Below the pieces are notes generated by a model that was not told the origin of the DNA, searched no databases, and worked only from the letters and a program-made list of their open reading frames with translations. From the NCBI RefSeq assembly GCF_037892425.1, contig NZ_JBBKTT010000001.1:2852001-2916000 (forward strand): a stretch of DNA of 64,000 nt, given 5' to 3'. Below are positions 26,170 to 34,710 of the stretch, one piece after another. The translations under genes were made by a program, and so were the position numbers. The DNA is from Lacibacter sp. H375 (GTDB lineage: Bacteria; Bacteroidota; Bacteroidia; Chitinophagales; Chitinophagaceae). Positions within the stretch are counted from its first letter, which is position 1. Each line of letters opens with the position of its first letter.

Positions 26170-26952
26170 TCATGCAGGTTTTGCTGAAACCTGTTTATAT
26201 CGTATCAACAATTGTTCCAGTTGGTTGGGAATATTTTTTTGCACTAAACCACCATGATAACAGATCATCTGATCAATTTCAAGTTGGTTTAGTTTTCTTA
26301 CAGATCGCACTGCTTCATCAAGATCTAAAGTGAACTGCGGGTTGGCAATTTCTAATCTGCCGTTTTCAGTTACTATTGCATCTGCGGCAATCAATGTTTT
26401 GTTTTGCGGGATGTAGAGTGAAATATGGCCAGGCATATGTCCGGGAGTATGTATAACCTCAATGCCGCTGAGCCAATCAATTTCACGATCTAATGCTAAA
26501 AAATGATCAACAGGAACAGCTTGCAAAGTTTTGAGTAATTCAATAAACTGCAAAGCGCCCGGTTTATATTCTTCCGCTATTGTATCAAGCATCTGTTCTG
26601 CCTGTACCAATCGTAACGATTTATGCTTGCCACTAATATAAGGTGCTTCAAGAGCAGAACTATAGACAGGTATTGATGGATATTTATTTTTCAATTCTGC
26701 CAAAGCCCCCATGTGATCAATATCATGATGGGTGATAATAATGCCGGTTAATTGATTTAATGAAAGCTGATGTTTTAAAAGGGCTTTCTCCAGCAACGGT
26801 AAAAAGCCGGCATAACCACAATCAACCAACACAAGTTGTTGATCAGTTTGCAGTACAACGGGGTATAAAACATTTATTTCTCCGTCGAATGGGAAATCTA
26901 TTTCAAGAATGTGGCATTGCATCAATTCAACTTGGGCTAACGTGAATTGCAA
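26170..26952 (-). CDS. MBL-fold metallo-hydrolase
   Basis: 260 residues. Metallo-beta-lactamase fold with the metal motif THHDIDHMG (an HHxDxDH form in which the usual second His is Asp, common in one branch of the superfamily), HTPGHMPGHISLY, the bridging Asp in ADAIVTENG and the final His in CYHGG. No signal peptide. Possible roles include glyoxalase II-like thioesterase or hydrolysis of lactones or phosphodiesters; the sequence does not choose among them. A small membrane protein follows in the same direction. Confidence 0.87.
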   Translation of the reverse strand: MQFTLAQVELMQCHILEIDFPFDGEINVLYPVVLQTDQQLVLVDCGYAGFLPLLEKALLKHQLSLNQLTGIIITHHDIDHMGALAELKNKYPSIPVYSSALEAPYISGKHKSLRLVQAEQMLDTIAEEYKPGALQFIELLKTLQAVPVDHFLALDREIDWLSGIEVIHTPGHMPGHISLYIPQNKTLIAADAIVTENGRLEIANPQFTLDLDEAVRSVRKLNQLEIDQMICYHGGLVQKNIPNQLEQLLIRYKQVSAKPA

Positions 26953-27170
26953 AGGTCAGAAATATTTATTTTTTTCGTTACATTGTTTAACGATCACTAA
27001 GTTTATGCGTGTGCATGAAGGGATGTAAGGCATAGGTATACAAATGCATAAGAGGTTGATTTAATATTTGGTTATTCCAGTGTTAAACCGGCAAATTTTC
27101 AAATTATACTTATCACAAAAAATAGATTGTACTACATTTCGTATTTGCAGATTTATGTATTTTCATTGAG

Positions 27171-28208
27171 ATGATCTCCCAAAGTTCCACTGAGTTTGAA
27201 CTCTCACCTTTTTTTGAACTCACTCCCGACCTGGTGTGTATTGCCCGGAAAGATGGTTATTTTCAGCAGGTAAACCCTGCAGTTATTAAAAAACTTGGCT
27301 ATACTGTTGAAGAGTTATACGCTCAGCCAATCAGTAATTTCATTCATCCAGAAGACAGGTTATTTACGCAGCAGCACCGCAATGAACTCATCGCCGGTAA
27401 ACCGCTTGTAAATTTTCAAAACAGGTACGTTTCAAAAGAGGGTACAATTATCTGGCTCGACTGGACTTCTGTTTTTCTGCCAGGGAAAGAAGTAGTGTTT
27501 GCCATTGCCAAGGATGTAACTGAACGAAAACTGGCTGAACTTGCAGTGGAAGAAAAATACAAACGCTTTAAAGGATTAGCCAATCATTTTAAAGGTAGTA
27601 TTGAACGTGATAGGAAATATCTTTCTGTTGAACTGCATGAAGAACTGGCGCAGTTACTGGCCGTATTGAAGATTGACATTGACTGGATAAAAGCGAAAGA
27701 AACGGAGCTCCCTGATGCAGTTGCTAAACGACTTGAGCATGCTGCTGTAATTACTGAAATGTTGATAAAAACTATTCAACGGATTTCGTTTACCATCAGC
27801 CCCGGTATGTTAAATGATCTTGGTTTGGTTGAAACATTGAGATGGCATTGTAATGAGTTTTCGATGCTCAGTTCAATCGATTGTCAACTTGAGGGCGGTT
27901 GTAACGATGACGCACTAAGCAGGGAAGTGCAGCTTGATATTTTCCGTATTTGCCAGGAAGCTTTGCACAATGTGCTTTATCATTCTGAAGCACGAAACGC
28001 AACAGTAAGCATTACAGAAACTGACATTGAGCTTTCTTTTGTTATTACTGATGACGGAAAAGGATTTGATGTTACAAGTTTACAGCATAGCAATGGTTTA
28101 ACCGTTATAAAAGAACGTGCCGCTTCCATTAATGCCGATGTCACTGTTGCAAGCACGCCCGGTGAAGGAACAGAAGTGAGTGTGAAGATGAAAAAAATAG
28201 CAGCTTAG
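27171..28208 (+). CDS. PAS-domain sensor histidine kinase, HisKA_3 (NarX/DesK-like) type
   Basis: 345 residues with no membrane segment. A PAS domain at about 12-125 (FFELTPDLVCIARKDGYFQQVNPAVIKKLGY, WLDWTSVFLPGKEVVFAIAKDVTERK), then a HisKA_3-like dimerisation region with the likely phosphohistidine in SVELHEELAQLL (about 160), and an ATPase domain (FRICQEALHNVLYHSEA, DDGKGFD, HSNGLTVIKERA). Kinases of this class normally act on a NarL-type response regulator. None is adjacent, so it is an orphan. The stop overlaps the convergent DUF1080 gene by 4 bp. Confidence 0.88.
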   Translation: MISQSSTEFELSPFFELTPDLVCIARKDGYFQQVNPAVIKKLGYTVEELYAQPISNFIHPEDRLFTQQHRNELIAGKPLVNFQNRYVSKEGTIIWLDWTSVFLPGKEVVFAIAKDVTERKLAELAVEEKYKRFKGLANHFKGSIERDRKYLSVELHEELAQLLAVLKIDIDWIKAKETELPDAVAKRLEHAAVITEMLIKTIQRISFTISPGMLNDLGLVETLRWHCNEFSMLSSIDCQLEGGCNDDALSREVQLDIFRICQEALHNVLYHSEARNATVSITETDIELSFVITDDGKGFDVTSLQHSNGLTVIKERAASINADVTVASTPGEGTEVSVKMKKIAA

Positions 28209-29017
28209 TACTTTTTATATTCCTTCGAAAGATCCCTGATACGGATATTCCTGAAATCAATTGGTTGTCCTTCGCTTTGCAAGGCAATGAAACCACTGCT
28301 CAATAACTTTCCATCCTGTTTTATTTTTGGATCATAACGTGCAACTACGCCGCCGCCAATTTGTGGTTTTGAATATTGCAATACCGTATCGCCATTGATG
28401 ATATGTGTGATTAACGAATCGCCCAACACAATTAACTCTGCACTTACCCATTGTTCACCATCATATGTTTTTGAAGTTGAATTGATGCAATGCGATGGAA
28501 CAATTGTACCCTTTTGCACAACCTCAGTTCCTGGTGAACACATATTGCCTGTTGATCTTGGCTTGCCATCACTCAATCCGCCGAGGAATTGCATTTCAAC
28601 AGAGATCGGCCAATCCTGCTCCTTTGGCATAGTGCGTGGATCTTGTGAATGAAACATCACGCCACTGTTACGCAAAGTATAGGAAGGTGCTGTTTTGAAC
28701 CATTCGCCTACGAAACGATATTCCAGTTTGAGATGATAGTAAGAGTAGGGCGTATTGTAATAAAGATGACCAAACTGCTCATTGAAATTATCGTATTGGT
28801 CATAACGAACTTTGATCATGTTATCTTCCACACGAAAAGTATTGCCGAAGTTAACACCCACATCATGATGATGGATCTTAACGGTCCAGTCGTTCATGTT
28901 CTTGCCGTTGAAGAGTGGTTTCCATTCATCAGTTGATTGGGTTTTGTTGCTGCTGCTGCAACTGTTGATAATGAATGATGAGAGAAGAACGATAATGATT
29001 GAAGATGGATGACGCAT
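28205..29017 (-). CDS. DUF1080 (3-keto-disaccharide hydrolase domain) lipoprotein
   Basis: 270 residues; lipoprotein signal with the Cys at residue 20 (IINSC). The rest is one DUF1080 domain: WKPLFNGKNMNDWTVKI, DNMIKVRYDQYDNF, GHLYYNTPYSYYHLKLEYRF, NSGVMFHSQDP, ISVEMQFLGG, FIALQSEGQPIDFRNIRIRDL. The fold is a concanavalin-like beta-sandwich; some family members cleave 3-keto-glucosides, others only bind sugars. It may continue the hbd transcript (82 bp gap). Confidence 0.88.
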   Translation of the reverse strand: MRHPSSIIIVLLSSFIINSCSSSNKTQSTDEWKPLFNGKNMNDWTVKIHHHDVGVNFGNTFRVEDNMIKVRYDQYDNFNEQFGHLYYNTPYSYYHLKLEYRFVGEWFKTAPSYTLRNSGVMFHSQDPRTMPKEQDWPISVEMQFLGGLSDGKPRSTGNMCSPGTEVVQKGTIVPSHCINSTSKTYDGEQWVSAELIVLGDSLITHIINGDTVLQYSKPQIGGGVVARYDPKIKQDGKLLSSGFIALQSEGQPIDFRNIRIRDLSKEYKKY

Positions 29018-29099
29018 TGTTATTATAGGAATGTGTTTCGAAGATAAGGCATGTTTAGATTACAACTGTTCTCTCCCTTAGATTGAACAATCGGTTGTT

Positions 29100-29690
29100 C
29101 TATCTCTTAAAAGAAGATTTTTTCCATGCGCTCATCATCATCATTCCTTTTTCTTCATCAACAAACATCATATTTATAGTTAGTTCCTTGTTGCCGAACG
29201 GCCTGCTGTACATGTAGATCCGAATGACCATGTTATTGGGCAAACTGATGCTAATCCTGAACTTTTGGAAAGTAAGACCATCAATCAATTCTTCTGTTGA
29301 TGCAGTGTCAATTGTTGCATTTGGTATTTGCTCCTTAAAGGTGGTATAAAGCACTTCGTTTACGCTTCGGAAATAAGCAGGATAATCTGGGTCACTAATC
29401 GAATCATACGGTTGTTGATTTGCTTCTAAATAATTACGGTCGTCGTATTTTACCACAAAAATTGTGGTGGCTTGACTCTCAATTTTTTCGCCATAGGTTT
29501 TTTCGATTGCGGCCGCACCTTTTTCTTCAAGCTTATTCCATTCTTCGTTTGATACCGTCTTCGTTCCTTCCGGGATCACAATTTTCCATTTCAGTGGTTT
29601 GAAAAAATATTCTTTACCGGGCTCTGCCTGCGCATACAAACTGAGGGTTGTAAAAAATACAGCAACTGTTACCAATATATTTTTGATCAT
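29100..29690 (-). CDS. Secreted protein, function unknown
   Basis: 196 residues; signal peptide 1-20 (ending LYAQ). The mature sequence (KPLKWKIVIPEGTKTVSNEEWNKLEEKGAAAIEKTYGEKI...) resembles exported proteins of the PsbP or DUF1795 shape but the match is not firm. Met-rich end (MMFVDEEKGMMMMSAWKK). It lies 17 bp after hbd in the same direction. A short inverted repeat (GAACAA / TTGTTC) overlaps its stop codon. Confidence 0.65.
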   Translation of the reverse strand: MIKNILVTVAVFFTTLSLYAQAEPGKEYFFKPLKWKIVIPEGTKTVSNEEWNKLEEKGAAAIEKTYGEKIESQATTIFVVKYDDRNYLEANQQPYDSISDPDYPAYFRSVNEVLYTTFKEQIPNATIDTASTEELIDGLTFQKFRISISLPNNMVIRIYMYSRPFGNKELTINMMFVDEEKGMMMMSAWKKSSFKR

Positions 29691-29707
29691 TTAAAAAGAA
29701 TCAGCTT

Positions 29708-30598
29708 TTATTTTTTAAAACTATTACTCACCACCAATTCCTTACTTCCTCCTGCATAACTATAAAATCCCTCACCACTCTTTACACCTAACTTACCTGC
29801 AGTAACCATATTCACCAATAATGGACAAGGCGCATATTTGGGGTTTCCGAATCCATCCTGCAACACACGCAAAATAGCAAGACAAACATCCAGCCCAATA
29901 AAATCTGCCAACTGCAATGGACCCATCGGGTGAGCCATACCTAATTTCATAACGGTATCAATTTCCTCCACGCCTGCAACCCCTTCATGCAAACTGCAAA
30001 TAGCTTCGTTGATCATGGGCATTAAAATACGGTTGGCAATAAAACCCGGGTAATCGTTTACCACGCATGGCACTTTGCCAAGTTGTTTACTCAACTCTAC
30101 GATGGTATCTGTTACTTCTTTCTTTGTTGCATAGCCATTAATGATCTCTACCAGTTTCATCACCGGTACAGGATTCATAAAATGCATACCGATCACCATG
30201 CCCGGTCGTTTGGTTACCGCAGCAATTATTGTAATGGAAATAGACGAAGTGTTTGTTGCAAGAATACATCCTGCCGGAGCTGCTTTATCGATCTCTTCAA
30301 AAATATCGAGTTTCAACTCTACATTTTCTGTTGCTGCTTCAACAATGAGTTCGGCATTGGCTACACCTTTCAACAGATCATGTGTAGTGCTGATATTTTT
30401 TAAGGTGCTTTGTTTTTGATCTTCGGTAAGTGTTCCTTTAGCGATCTGTCGGTCGAGATTTTTACCAATGCTTTCGATAGCCTTTGTGAGTTGACCTGGA
30501 TTTACATCAATGAGAGTTACGCTAAAACCTGTTTGGGCAAATATGTGTGCAATTCCATTTCCCATGGTTCCTGCACCAACGACAGCAATCTGTTTCAT
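29708..30598 (-). CDS. hbd: 3-hydroxybutyryl-CoA dehydrogenase
   Basis: 296 residues, the usual length of the single-function enzyme. NAD-binding GAGTMGNGIAHIFAQTG at the N-terminus with Asp at the end of the second strand (LIDVNPG), the catalytic His in GMHFMNPVPVMKLVE, Glu in IVEAATENVELK and the C-terminal domain NDYPGFIANRILMPMINEA, GMAHPMGPLQLADFIGLD. It oxidises (S)-3-hydroxyacyl-CoA in fatty-acid or butanoate metabolism, cytoplasmic. No other beta-oxidation gene is adjacent; an acyl-CoA dehydrogenase is 8 kb away. Confidence 0.94.
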   Translation of the reverse strand: MKQIAVVGAGTMGNGIAHIFAQTGFSVTLIDVNPGQLTKAIESIGKNLDRQIAKGTLTEDQKQSTLKNISTTHDLLKGVANAELIVEAATENVELKLDIFEEIDKAAPAGCILATNTSSISITIIAAVTKRPGMVIGMHFMNPVPVMKLVEIINGYATKKEVTDTIVELSKQLGKVPCVVNDYPGFIANRILMPMINEAICSLHEGVAGVEEIDTVMKLGMAHPMGPLQLADFIGLDVCLAILRVLQDGFGNPKYAPCPLLVNMVTAGKLGVKSGEGFYSYAGGSKELVVSNSFKK

Positions 30599-30845
30599 TT
30601 CTATGCTTTTTTATTGGGCACAATATAGGAAAAGACAATTGTTGAATGTATGACTTGTATTAGAAAAAATGCTGATAGAAGACAAAGGCAAGTTGCCAGC
30701 AATGCACAAAGGCTAAAAGTAACATAAAGGAAAAAGTTCAATAATGAAATGAATGTACAAGCGAGCGTGGCAACAAAAGCTACATTGTTGTAAGAAAGCT
30801 CACTACAAAAAAATAACTCTGTGTCTTTGTAACTCTGTTGTAAAC

Positions 30846-31487
30846 CTAATTTTTCTTCTTAAAATCTCCCCGTTTCCATGCCTGTATAAATTCATTCCAG
30901 GCAACTGGGTTAAAGATGTTCTGCGGACGGAACTGTCCATTGTAGTATTGCGTTTGTGCGTATTGATTCTGCACATACCTCGAGTTCTCACTTCCATCTC
31001 TCGGTAACGATTGTTGCAGTATTCTTGATTGTGCTGTTCGGGTATTTTGCCGGGCCACTTCAATTTTATCGGCAGGTACATCGGCAGCTAAAAATTCCCG
31101 TTCAAACTGTTCACGTCGGGGTCTTGCTTTAATGATCGTGGCTGGAAGGTAAACAGTATCAACCACCATCAACTGAATAATACTGAAAGAATTTCCTTCG
31201 ATGTTTGATGGTATCACCACTTCTTTTGGTTTGAAACCGACATAGGTGAAATCGATAATATCGCCTTTCAATACCACAATGCTGAATACACCTTGCTCGT
31301 TGGTGAACGTACCACGGTTCTGGTTACGCAGTTTCACGGTAACTCCGGGGAGGCCACGAAGGCTGTCGGCCGTCATCACCACACCATATAACTGAACAAT
31401 GGAATCTTTAAAGGACTCGAACTGAGCTTTTACAGCAATAGGGGCAAGCAAACCAAGCAGCAGCGAAAGGAGTAGAAATTTCTTCAT
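30846..31487 (-). CDS. Secreted protein with CarboxypepD_reg-like beta-sandwich domain
   Basis: The frame is open from 31538, but ATG 31487 gives a proper signal peptide (KKFLLLSLLLGLLAPIAVKAQ) and 213 residues. Residues 30-115 form the carboxypeptidase-regulatory-like domain common in TonB receptors (LYGVVMTADSLRGLPGVTVKLRNQNRGTFTNEQGVFSIVV). The second half (PRREQFEREFLAADVPADKIEVARQ..., NPVAWNEFIQAWKRGDFKKKN) is unlike any domain I know. Divergent from mrp with about 100 bp between the starts. Confidence 0.78.
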   Translation of the reverse strand: MKKFLLLSLLLGLLAPIAVKAQFESFKDSIVQLYGVVMTADSLRGLPGVTVKLRNQNRGTFTNEQGVFSIVVLKGDIIDFTYVGFKPKEVVIPSNIEGNSFSIIQLMVVDTVYLPATIIKARPRREQFEREFLAADVPADKIEVARQNTRTAQSRILQQSLPRDGSENSRYVQNQYAQTQYYNGQFRPQNIFNPVAWNEFIQAWKRGDFKKKN

Positions 31488-31546
31488 CTGCATCAAAAAT
31501 AAGTGGAAAACATGATTTGCCTCACCAATCGGAAGCAATCTATGGT

Positions 31547-31554
31547 TAATTTTG
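31547..31554 (+). promoter_or_regulatory. Promoter -7 element TAATTTTG of mrp
   Basis: Perfect TAnnTTTG, 35 nt before ATG 31590 and within the longer reading frame that opens at 31503. It supports 31590 as the true start. The context GGTTAATTTTGCAGC is also found on the minus strand before clpS. Confidence 0.65.
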
Positions 31555-31589
31555 CAGCCGGATCAGCTTTTTTAACAAATACTACAAAC

Positions 31590-32684
31590 ATGACAAAGGA
31601 ACAAGTGCTGCAGGCATTGAGTAACGTACAGGAACCAGACTTGGGTAAAGACCTCGTTACGCTGAATATGATTAAAGACATTGAAATTGATGGTAATAAA
31701 GTCTCTTTTACGATCGTATTGACCACACCTGCCTGTCCCATGAAGGATATGATGGGACGTGCCGCCACCAATGCTATTGAATTACTGGTGAATAAAGATG
31801 CTGTGGTGATCGTGAATTTTACATCGAATACCAGCAGCAACAGGAAAGATCCAAGATCAGTACTGCCGAATGTAAAAAATATTATTGCAGTTGTGAGTGG
31901 TAAAGGCGGAGTGGGCAAAAGCACAGTTAGTGCTAACCTCGCTATTGCATTGGCACAAAGCGGTGCAAAAGTTGGTTTGATGGATGCTGATATTTACGGA
32001 CCAAGTGTTCCGATGATGTTTGGTGTAAGAGGTGAACGTCCGAAAATGACAGAAGTGAATGGTAAAGGCATGATCGTTCCAATGGAGAAGTATGGTATCA
32101 AATTCATGAGCATTGGTTTATTGGTGAATGAAAAGGATGCGATTGTTTGGCGTGGACCAATGGCCAGCAGCGCTATTCGCCAGTTTGTAACAGATGTGTT
32201 GTGGGAAGAATTGGATTACCTTGTAATTGATATGCCGCCGGGTACTGGTGATATTCATTTAACGTTGGTGCAAACAGTTCCTGTTACAGGTGCAATTGTT
32301 GTAACAACTCCACAGGATATTGCATTAGCCGATGCGAAGAAAGCAGTGGCGATGTTTGGACAGGCGCAAATAAAAGTGCCGATCATTGGCTTGGTGGAGA
32401 ATATGGCTTATTTCACACCGGCAGAGTTACCAAACAACAAGTATTACATTTTTGGAAAAGATGGTGGTAAACGTTTGGCCGATGAATTTGAATTGACATT
32501 CCTCGGACAAATTCCGTTGGTGCAAAGTATACGTGAAGGTGGAGATTATGGTAAGCCCATCATGGCAGGTGATGATGAAGTAACAAAAAAAGCATTTGAA
32601 GAATTTACAGATGCAGCTGTGCGGAGTATTTCTATGCGTAATGCAGAAATACCTGCAACCCAAACGCTTGAAATTGTCTCTTAA
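31590..32684 (+). CDS. mrp: Mrp/NBP35 family Fe-S cluster carrier ATPase
   Basis: 364 residues from ATG 31590 (TKEQVLQALSNVQEPDLGKDLV), the usual N-terminus; a start at 31503 would precede the likely promoter. An N-terminal MIP18/DUF59 domain (1-90) is fused to the P-loop ATPase: VSGKGGVGKSTVSANLA, DADIYGPSVPMMFG, DMPPGTGDIHLT. The usual C-terminal CxxC of scaffold members is not evident in LVENMAYFTPAELPNNKYYIFGKDGG, where many Mrp proteins have MSYF-C-x-C-G; cluster binding may therefore differ. It acts in Fe-S protein maturation, cytoplasmic. Confidence 0.93.
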   Translation: MTKEQVLQALSNVQEPDLGKDLVTLNMIKDIEIDGNKVSFTIVLTTPACPMKDMMGRAATNAIELLVNKDAVVIVNFTSNTSSNRKDPRSVLPNVKNIIAVVSGKGGVGKSTVSANLAIALAQSGAKVGLMDADIYGPSVPMMFGVRGERPKMTEVNGKGMIVPMEKYGIKFMSIGLLVNEKDAIVWRGPMASSAIRQFVTDVLWEELDYLVIDMPPGTGDIHLTLVQTVPVTGAIVVTTPQDIALADAKKAVAMFGQAQIKVPIIGLVENMAYFTPAELPNNKYYIFGKDGGKRLADEFELTFLGQIPLVQSIREGGDYGKPIMAGDDEVTKKAFEEFTDAAVRSISMRNAEIPATQTLEIVS

Positions 32685-32706
32685 GAGTATACTGTTTTGA
32701 TTTTTG

Positions 32707-32731
32707 TGATGGCGGGCCGAAGGCCCGCCAT
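32707..32731 (+). terminator. Terminator of mrp
   Basis: 11-bp perfect GC-rich stem (GATGGCGGGCC / GGCCCGCCATC) with a GAA loop followed by TTTTTT. Shares the core GGCGGGCYGAARGYCCGCC with the hairpin at 33071. Confidence 0.93.
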
Positions 32732-32801
32732 CTTTTTTGGCACGATAATTTTAGGGGCTGTAGTGCTAATCATTATTCATCATTTGCAAAAAATCAATTG
32801 T

Positions 32802-33053
32802 ATGGAAATTATTGCAACATTATTGATTGGTGCCATTGCAGGATGGCTCGGCAGTCAATTATTCAAAGGAAGAGGCCTCGGTTTACTGGGTAATATTGTG
32901 GTGGGTATTCTTGGAAGTTTTGTTGGTTATTAGTTGCTCGGTAAAGTGGGTGTGAGTTTTGGTGCCGGGTGGATAGGTGCCATTTTAACCGGTGCACTTG
33001 GTGCCATTATTATTTTAGCAATTACGAATGCGTTGTTCAGAAGCAGCACATAA
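32802..33053 (+). pseudogene. GlsB/YeaQ/YmgE-family membrane protein gene interrupted by an in-frame TAG
   Basis: ATG 32802 opens a small three-helix protein (EIIATLLIGAIAGWLGSQLFKGRGLGLLGNIVVGILGSFVGY) matching the GlsB/transglycosylase-associated family. TAG at 32931-32933 stops it after 43 residues. The same frame continues without a break for 39 more codons to TAA at 33051 (LLGKVGVSFGAGWIGAILTGALGAIIILAITNALF), which supplies the missing last helices. The full 83-residue length and the GAGWIGAILTGALGA end are normal for the family. A single TGG or TAT-type change would restore it. It is either a recent nonsense mutation, a read error, or a truncated but still expressed protein. Confidence 0.82.
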
Positions 33054-33070
33054 GTTGGCTGCATTTGTGT

Positions 33071-33097
33071 TAACGGCGGGCTGAAAGTCCGCCGTTA
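33071..33097 (+). terminator. Hairpin after the GlsB gene
   Basis: 12-bp stem with one G-T wobble (TAACGGCGGGCT / AGTCCGCCGTTA), GAA loop, then ATTTTTAT. Acts as the terminator of the GlsB unit and shares its core with the mrp terminator. Confidence 0.85.
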
Positions 33098-33146
33098 ATT
33101 TTTATGTAACCTGGGTGTTTATAGTCTTCTTGTTTTTACAGAACCT

Positions 33147-33154
33147 TACCTTTG
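33147..33154 (+). promoter_or_regulatory. Promoter -7 element TACCTTTG four bases before paiB-like start
   Basis: Perfect TAnnTTTG; the start ATG (33159) comes after only four bases, so transcription should begin at or next to the start codon (leaderless mRNA). Confidence 0.7.
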
Positions 33155-33158
33155 GCGC

Positions 33159-33791
33159 ATGTATAACTTCAGTCATTTTAAAGAACCTGATGAACAGGTT
33201 GTTGTTGAATTTATGAAACAGCATCCTTTTGCGATGCTTATAGGTAATGCCGACGGACGTTCGGTTGCAACACAGTTGCCATTGATGATTGAAGAACGGG
33301 AAAGTAAATTGTTTTTACTTGGACATGTTACAAGGAAACAGGACCATCATCTTGTGTTTGAAAAAAATACAGAAGCGTTAGTGATCTTTACGGGAGCACA
33401 TGCATACGTAAGTGCAACCTGGTACGAAAATCAGCAGAATGTAAGTACATGGAATTATAGCAGTGTACATGCACGTGGGCAACTTCGTTTTTTAGACGAA
33501 AATGGATTGGCTGATGCGTTGCGGAAACTGTCGCTGCACTACGAGCATAACAATGTGCACTCTGCTACAATATTTGATAACTTACCTGAAGAATATACTG
33601 CACGTTTAATGAAAGCCATTGCTGGGTTTGAAATTGAAGTGACATCATTGGAACATGTATTTAAACTGAGCCAGAACAGGGATGAGAAAAGTTATCATAA
33701 CATCATTGACCATTTGAAGGCAGAAGGTAGCGAAGCTGCTGAAGTGGCGAAGGTGATGGAAGAGCGAAAAGATAAAGTGTTTCCGTCATGA
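33159..33791 (+). CDS. FMN-binding negative transcriptional regulator, PaiB family
   Basis: 210 residues. The start MYNFSHFKEPDEQVVVEFMKQHPFAMLIG matches the conserved PaiB beginning; other marks are THLP-like ATQLPLMIEE, GHVTRKQDHH, ALVIFTGAHAYVSATWYE, NVSTWNYSSVHARGQ and ARLMKAIAGFEIEV. The fold is a split-barrel flavin-binding domain. In Bacillus PaiB is linked to repression of sporulation and protease genes, but most homologues may be flavin enzymes. The gene overlaps the next one by 4 bp (ATGA), so translation is probably coupled. Confidence 0.9.
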   Translation: MYNFSHFKEPDEQVVVEFMKQHPFAMLIGNADGRSVATQLPLMIEERESKLFLLGHVTRKQDHHLVFEKNTEALVIFTGAHAYVSATWYENQQNVSTWNYSSVHARGQLRFLDENGLADALRKLSLHYEHNNVHSATIFDNLPEEYTARLMKAIAGFEIEVTSLEHVFKLSQNRDEKSYHNIIDHLKAEGSEAAEVAKVMEERKDKVFPS

Positions 33792-34687
33792 AAAATTATT
33801 GCTGTTATACACTGATCATACTTTTAATAAGTTGCTCCAATATGAAAACTGTTACTGGCCCATCTGCAGATGATATGGGTTTTGATAAACAAGGCCATCG
33901 TGGCTGTAGGGGTTTAATGCCGGAGAATACAATTCCTGCAATGCTGCATGCATTGGATTTAAATGTAACAACACTCGAGCTTGATGTAGTGATCACAAAA
34001 GATAAACAGGTGATTGTTTCGCATGAGCCTTTTTTTAATCATGATATTACAACAAAGCCAAACGGGGAAGCAGTCTCTTTAGCAGAAGAAAGAGGGTTGA
34101 ACATTTTTCAGATGATGTATGCGCAGGTGAAGACGTATGATGTGGGATTGAAATCTCACCCTAGGTTTCCGCAGCAGAAAAAAATCGCTGCTGTAAAACC
34201 TTTGTTGTGTGATCTGTTTGATAGTGTGGCAGTTTATATGCAATCGCACAGTCGTCCGCAACCTTATTTCAACATCGAAACAAAATGTTTACCCATTGGT
34301 GATGGTCTTTATCATCCCAAGCCCGATGAATTTGTTGAGTTGTTGATGACAGTGATCAAAGAAAAGAAACTGGAAGAGCGTGTGATCATCCAGTCATTCG
34401 ATTTTCGCACATTGCAATACCTGCATCAACATTATCCCGCAATGAAAACAGCTATGCTCATTGAAGATGATGATAAACGTGGAATAGAAAAGCAAATTGA
34501 AGCATTAGGCTTTCAGCCAACGATATACAGTCCACATTATTCCTTGGTGAATGCTGAGTTGATCAGTTATTGCCATTCAAAAAAGATCAAAGTAATTCCG
34601 TGGACAGTAAATACAAAAGAAGAAATTGAACAATTGAAGAAAATGGGTGTTGATGGCATCATCAGCGATTACCCGAATTTATTTTAA
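33788..34687 (+). CDS. Glycerophosphodiester phosphodiesterase lipoprotein
   Basis: 299 residues; lipoprotein signal with Cys at residue 16 (IILLISC). GDPD-family TIM barrel: GHRGCRGLMPENTIPAMLHAL with the catalytic His and Arg, TLELDVVITKD, VSHEPFFN with the second His, and the later FNIETK and PWTVNTKEEIEQLKKMGVDGIISDYP. It hydrolyses glycerophosphodiesters to glycerol-3-phosphate and an alcohol outside the cytoplasm. Its ATG overlaps the PaiB-like stop. kynU follows by 23 bp. Confidence 0.93.
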   Translation: MKNYCCYTLIILLISCSNMKTVTGPSADDMGFDKQGHRGCRGLMPENTIPAMLHALDLNVTTLELDVVITKDKQVIVSHEPFFNHDITTKPNGEAVSLAEERGLNIFQMMYAQVKTYDVGLKSHPRFPQQKKIAAVKPLLCDLFDSVAVYMQSHSRPQPYFNIETKCLPIGDGLYHPKPDEFVELLMTVIKEKKLEERVIIQSFDFRTLQYLHQHYPAMKTAMLIEDDDKRGIEKQIEALGFQPTIYSPHYSLVNAELISYCHSKKIKVIPWTVNTKEEIEQLKKMGVDGIISDYPNLF

Positions 34688-34710
34688 ACTCCGTTACAGT
34701 AGCTATAATT

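Noticed and set aside
30083-30628. Plus-strand reading frames inside hbd
   Set aside because: Shadows of the opposite strand of a well-supported dehydrogenase gene; cysteine- and phenylalanine-rich translation typical of antisense frames.
30605-30845. Possible small gene between hbd and the CarboxypepD_reg gene
   Set aside because: About 240 bp without a convincing start, signal or hairpin; I see nothing supportable in it.
31493-31924. Minus-strand 143-residue reading frame over mrp
   Set aside because: Antisense shadow of the strongly conserved Mrp gene; composition has no protein-like features.
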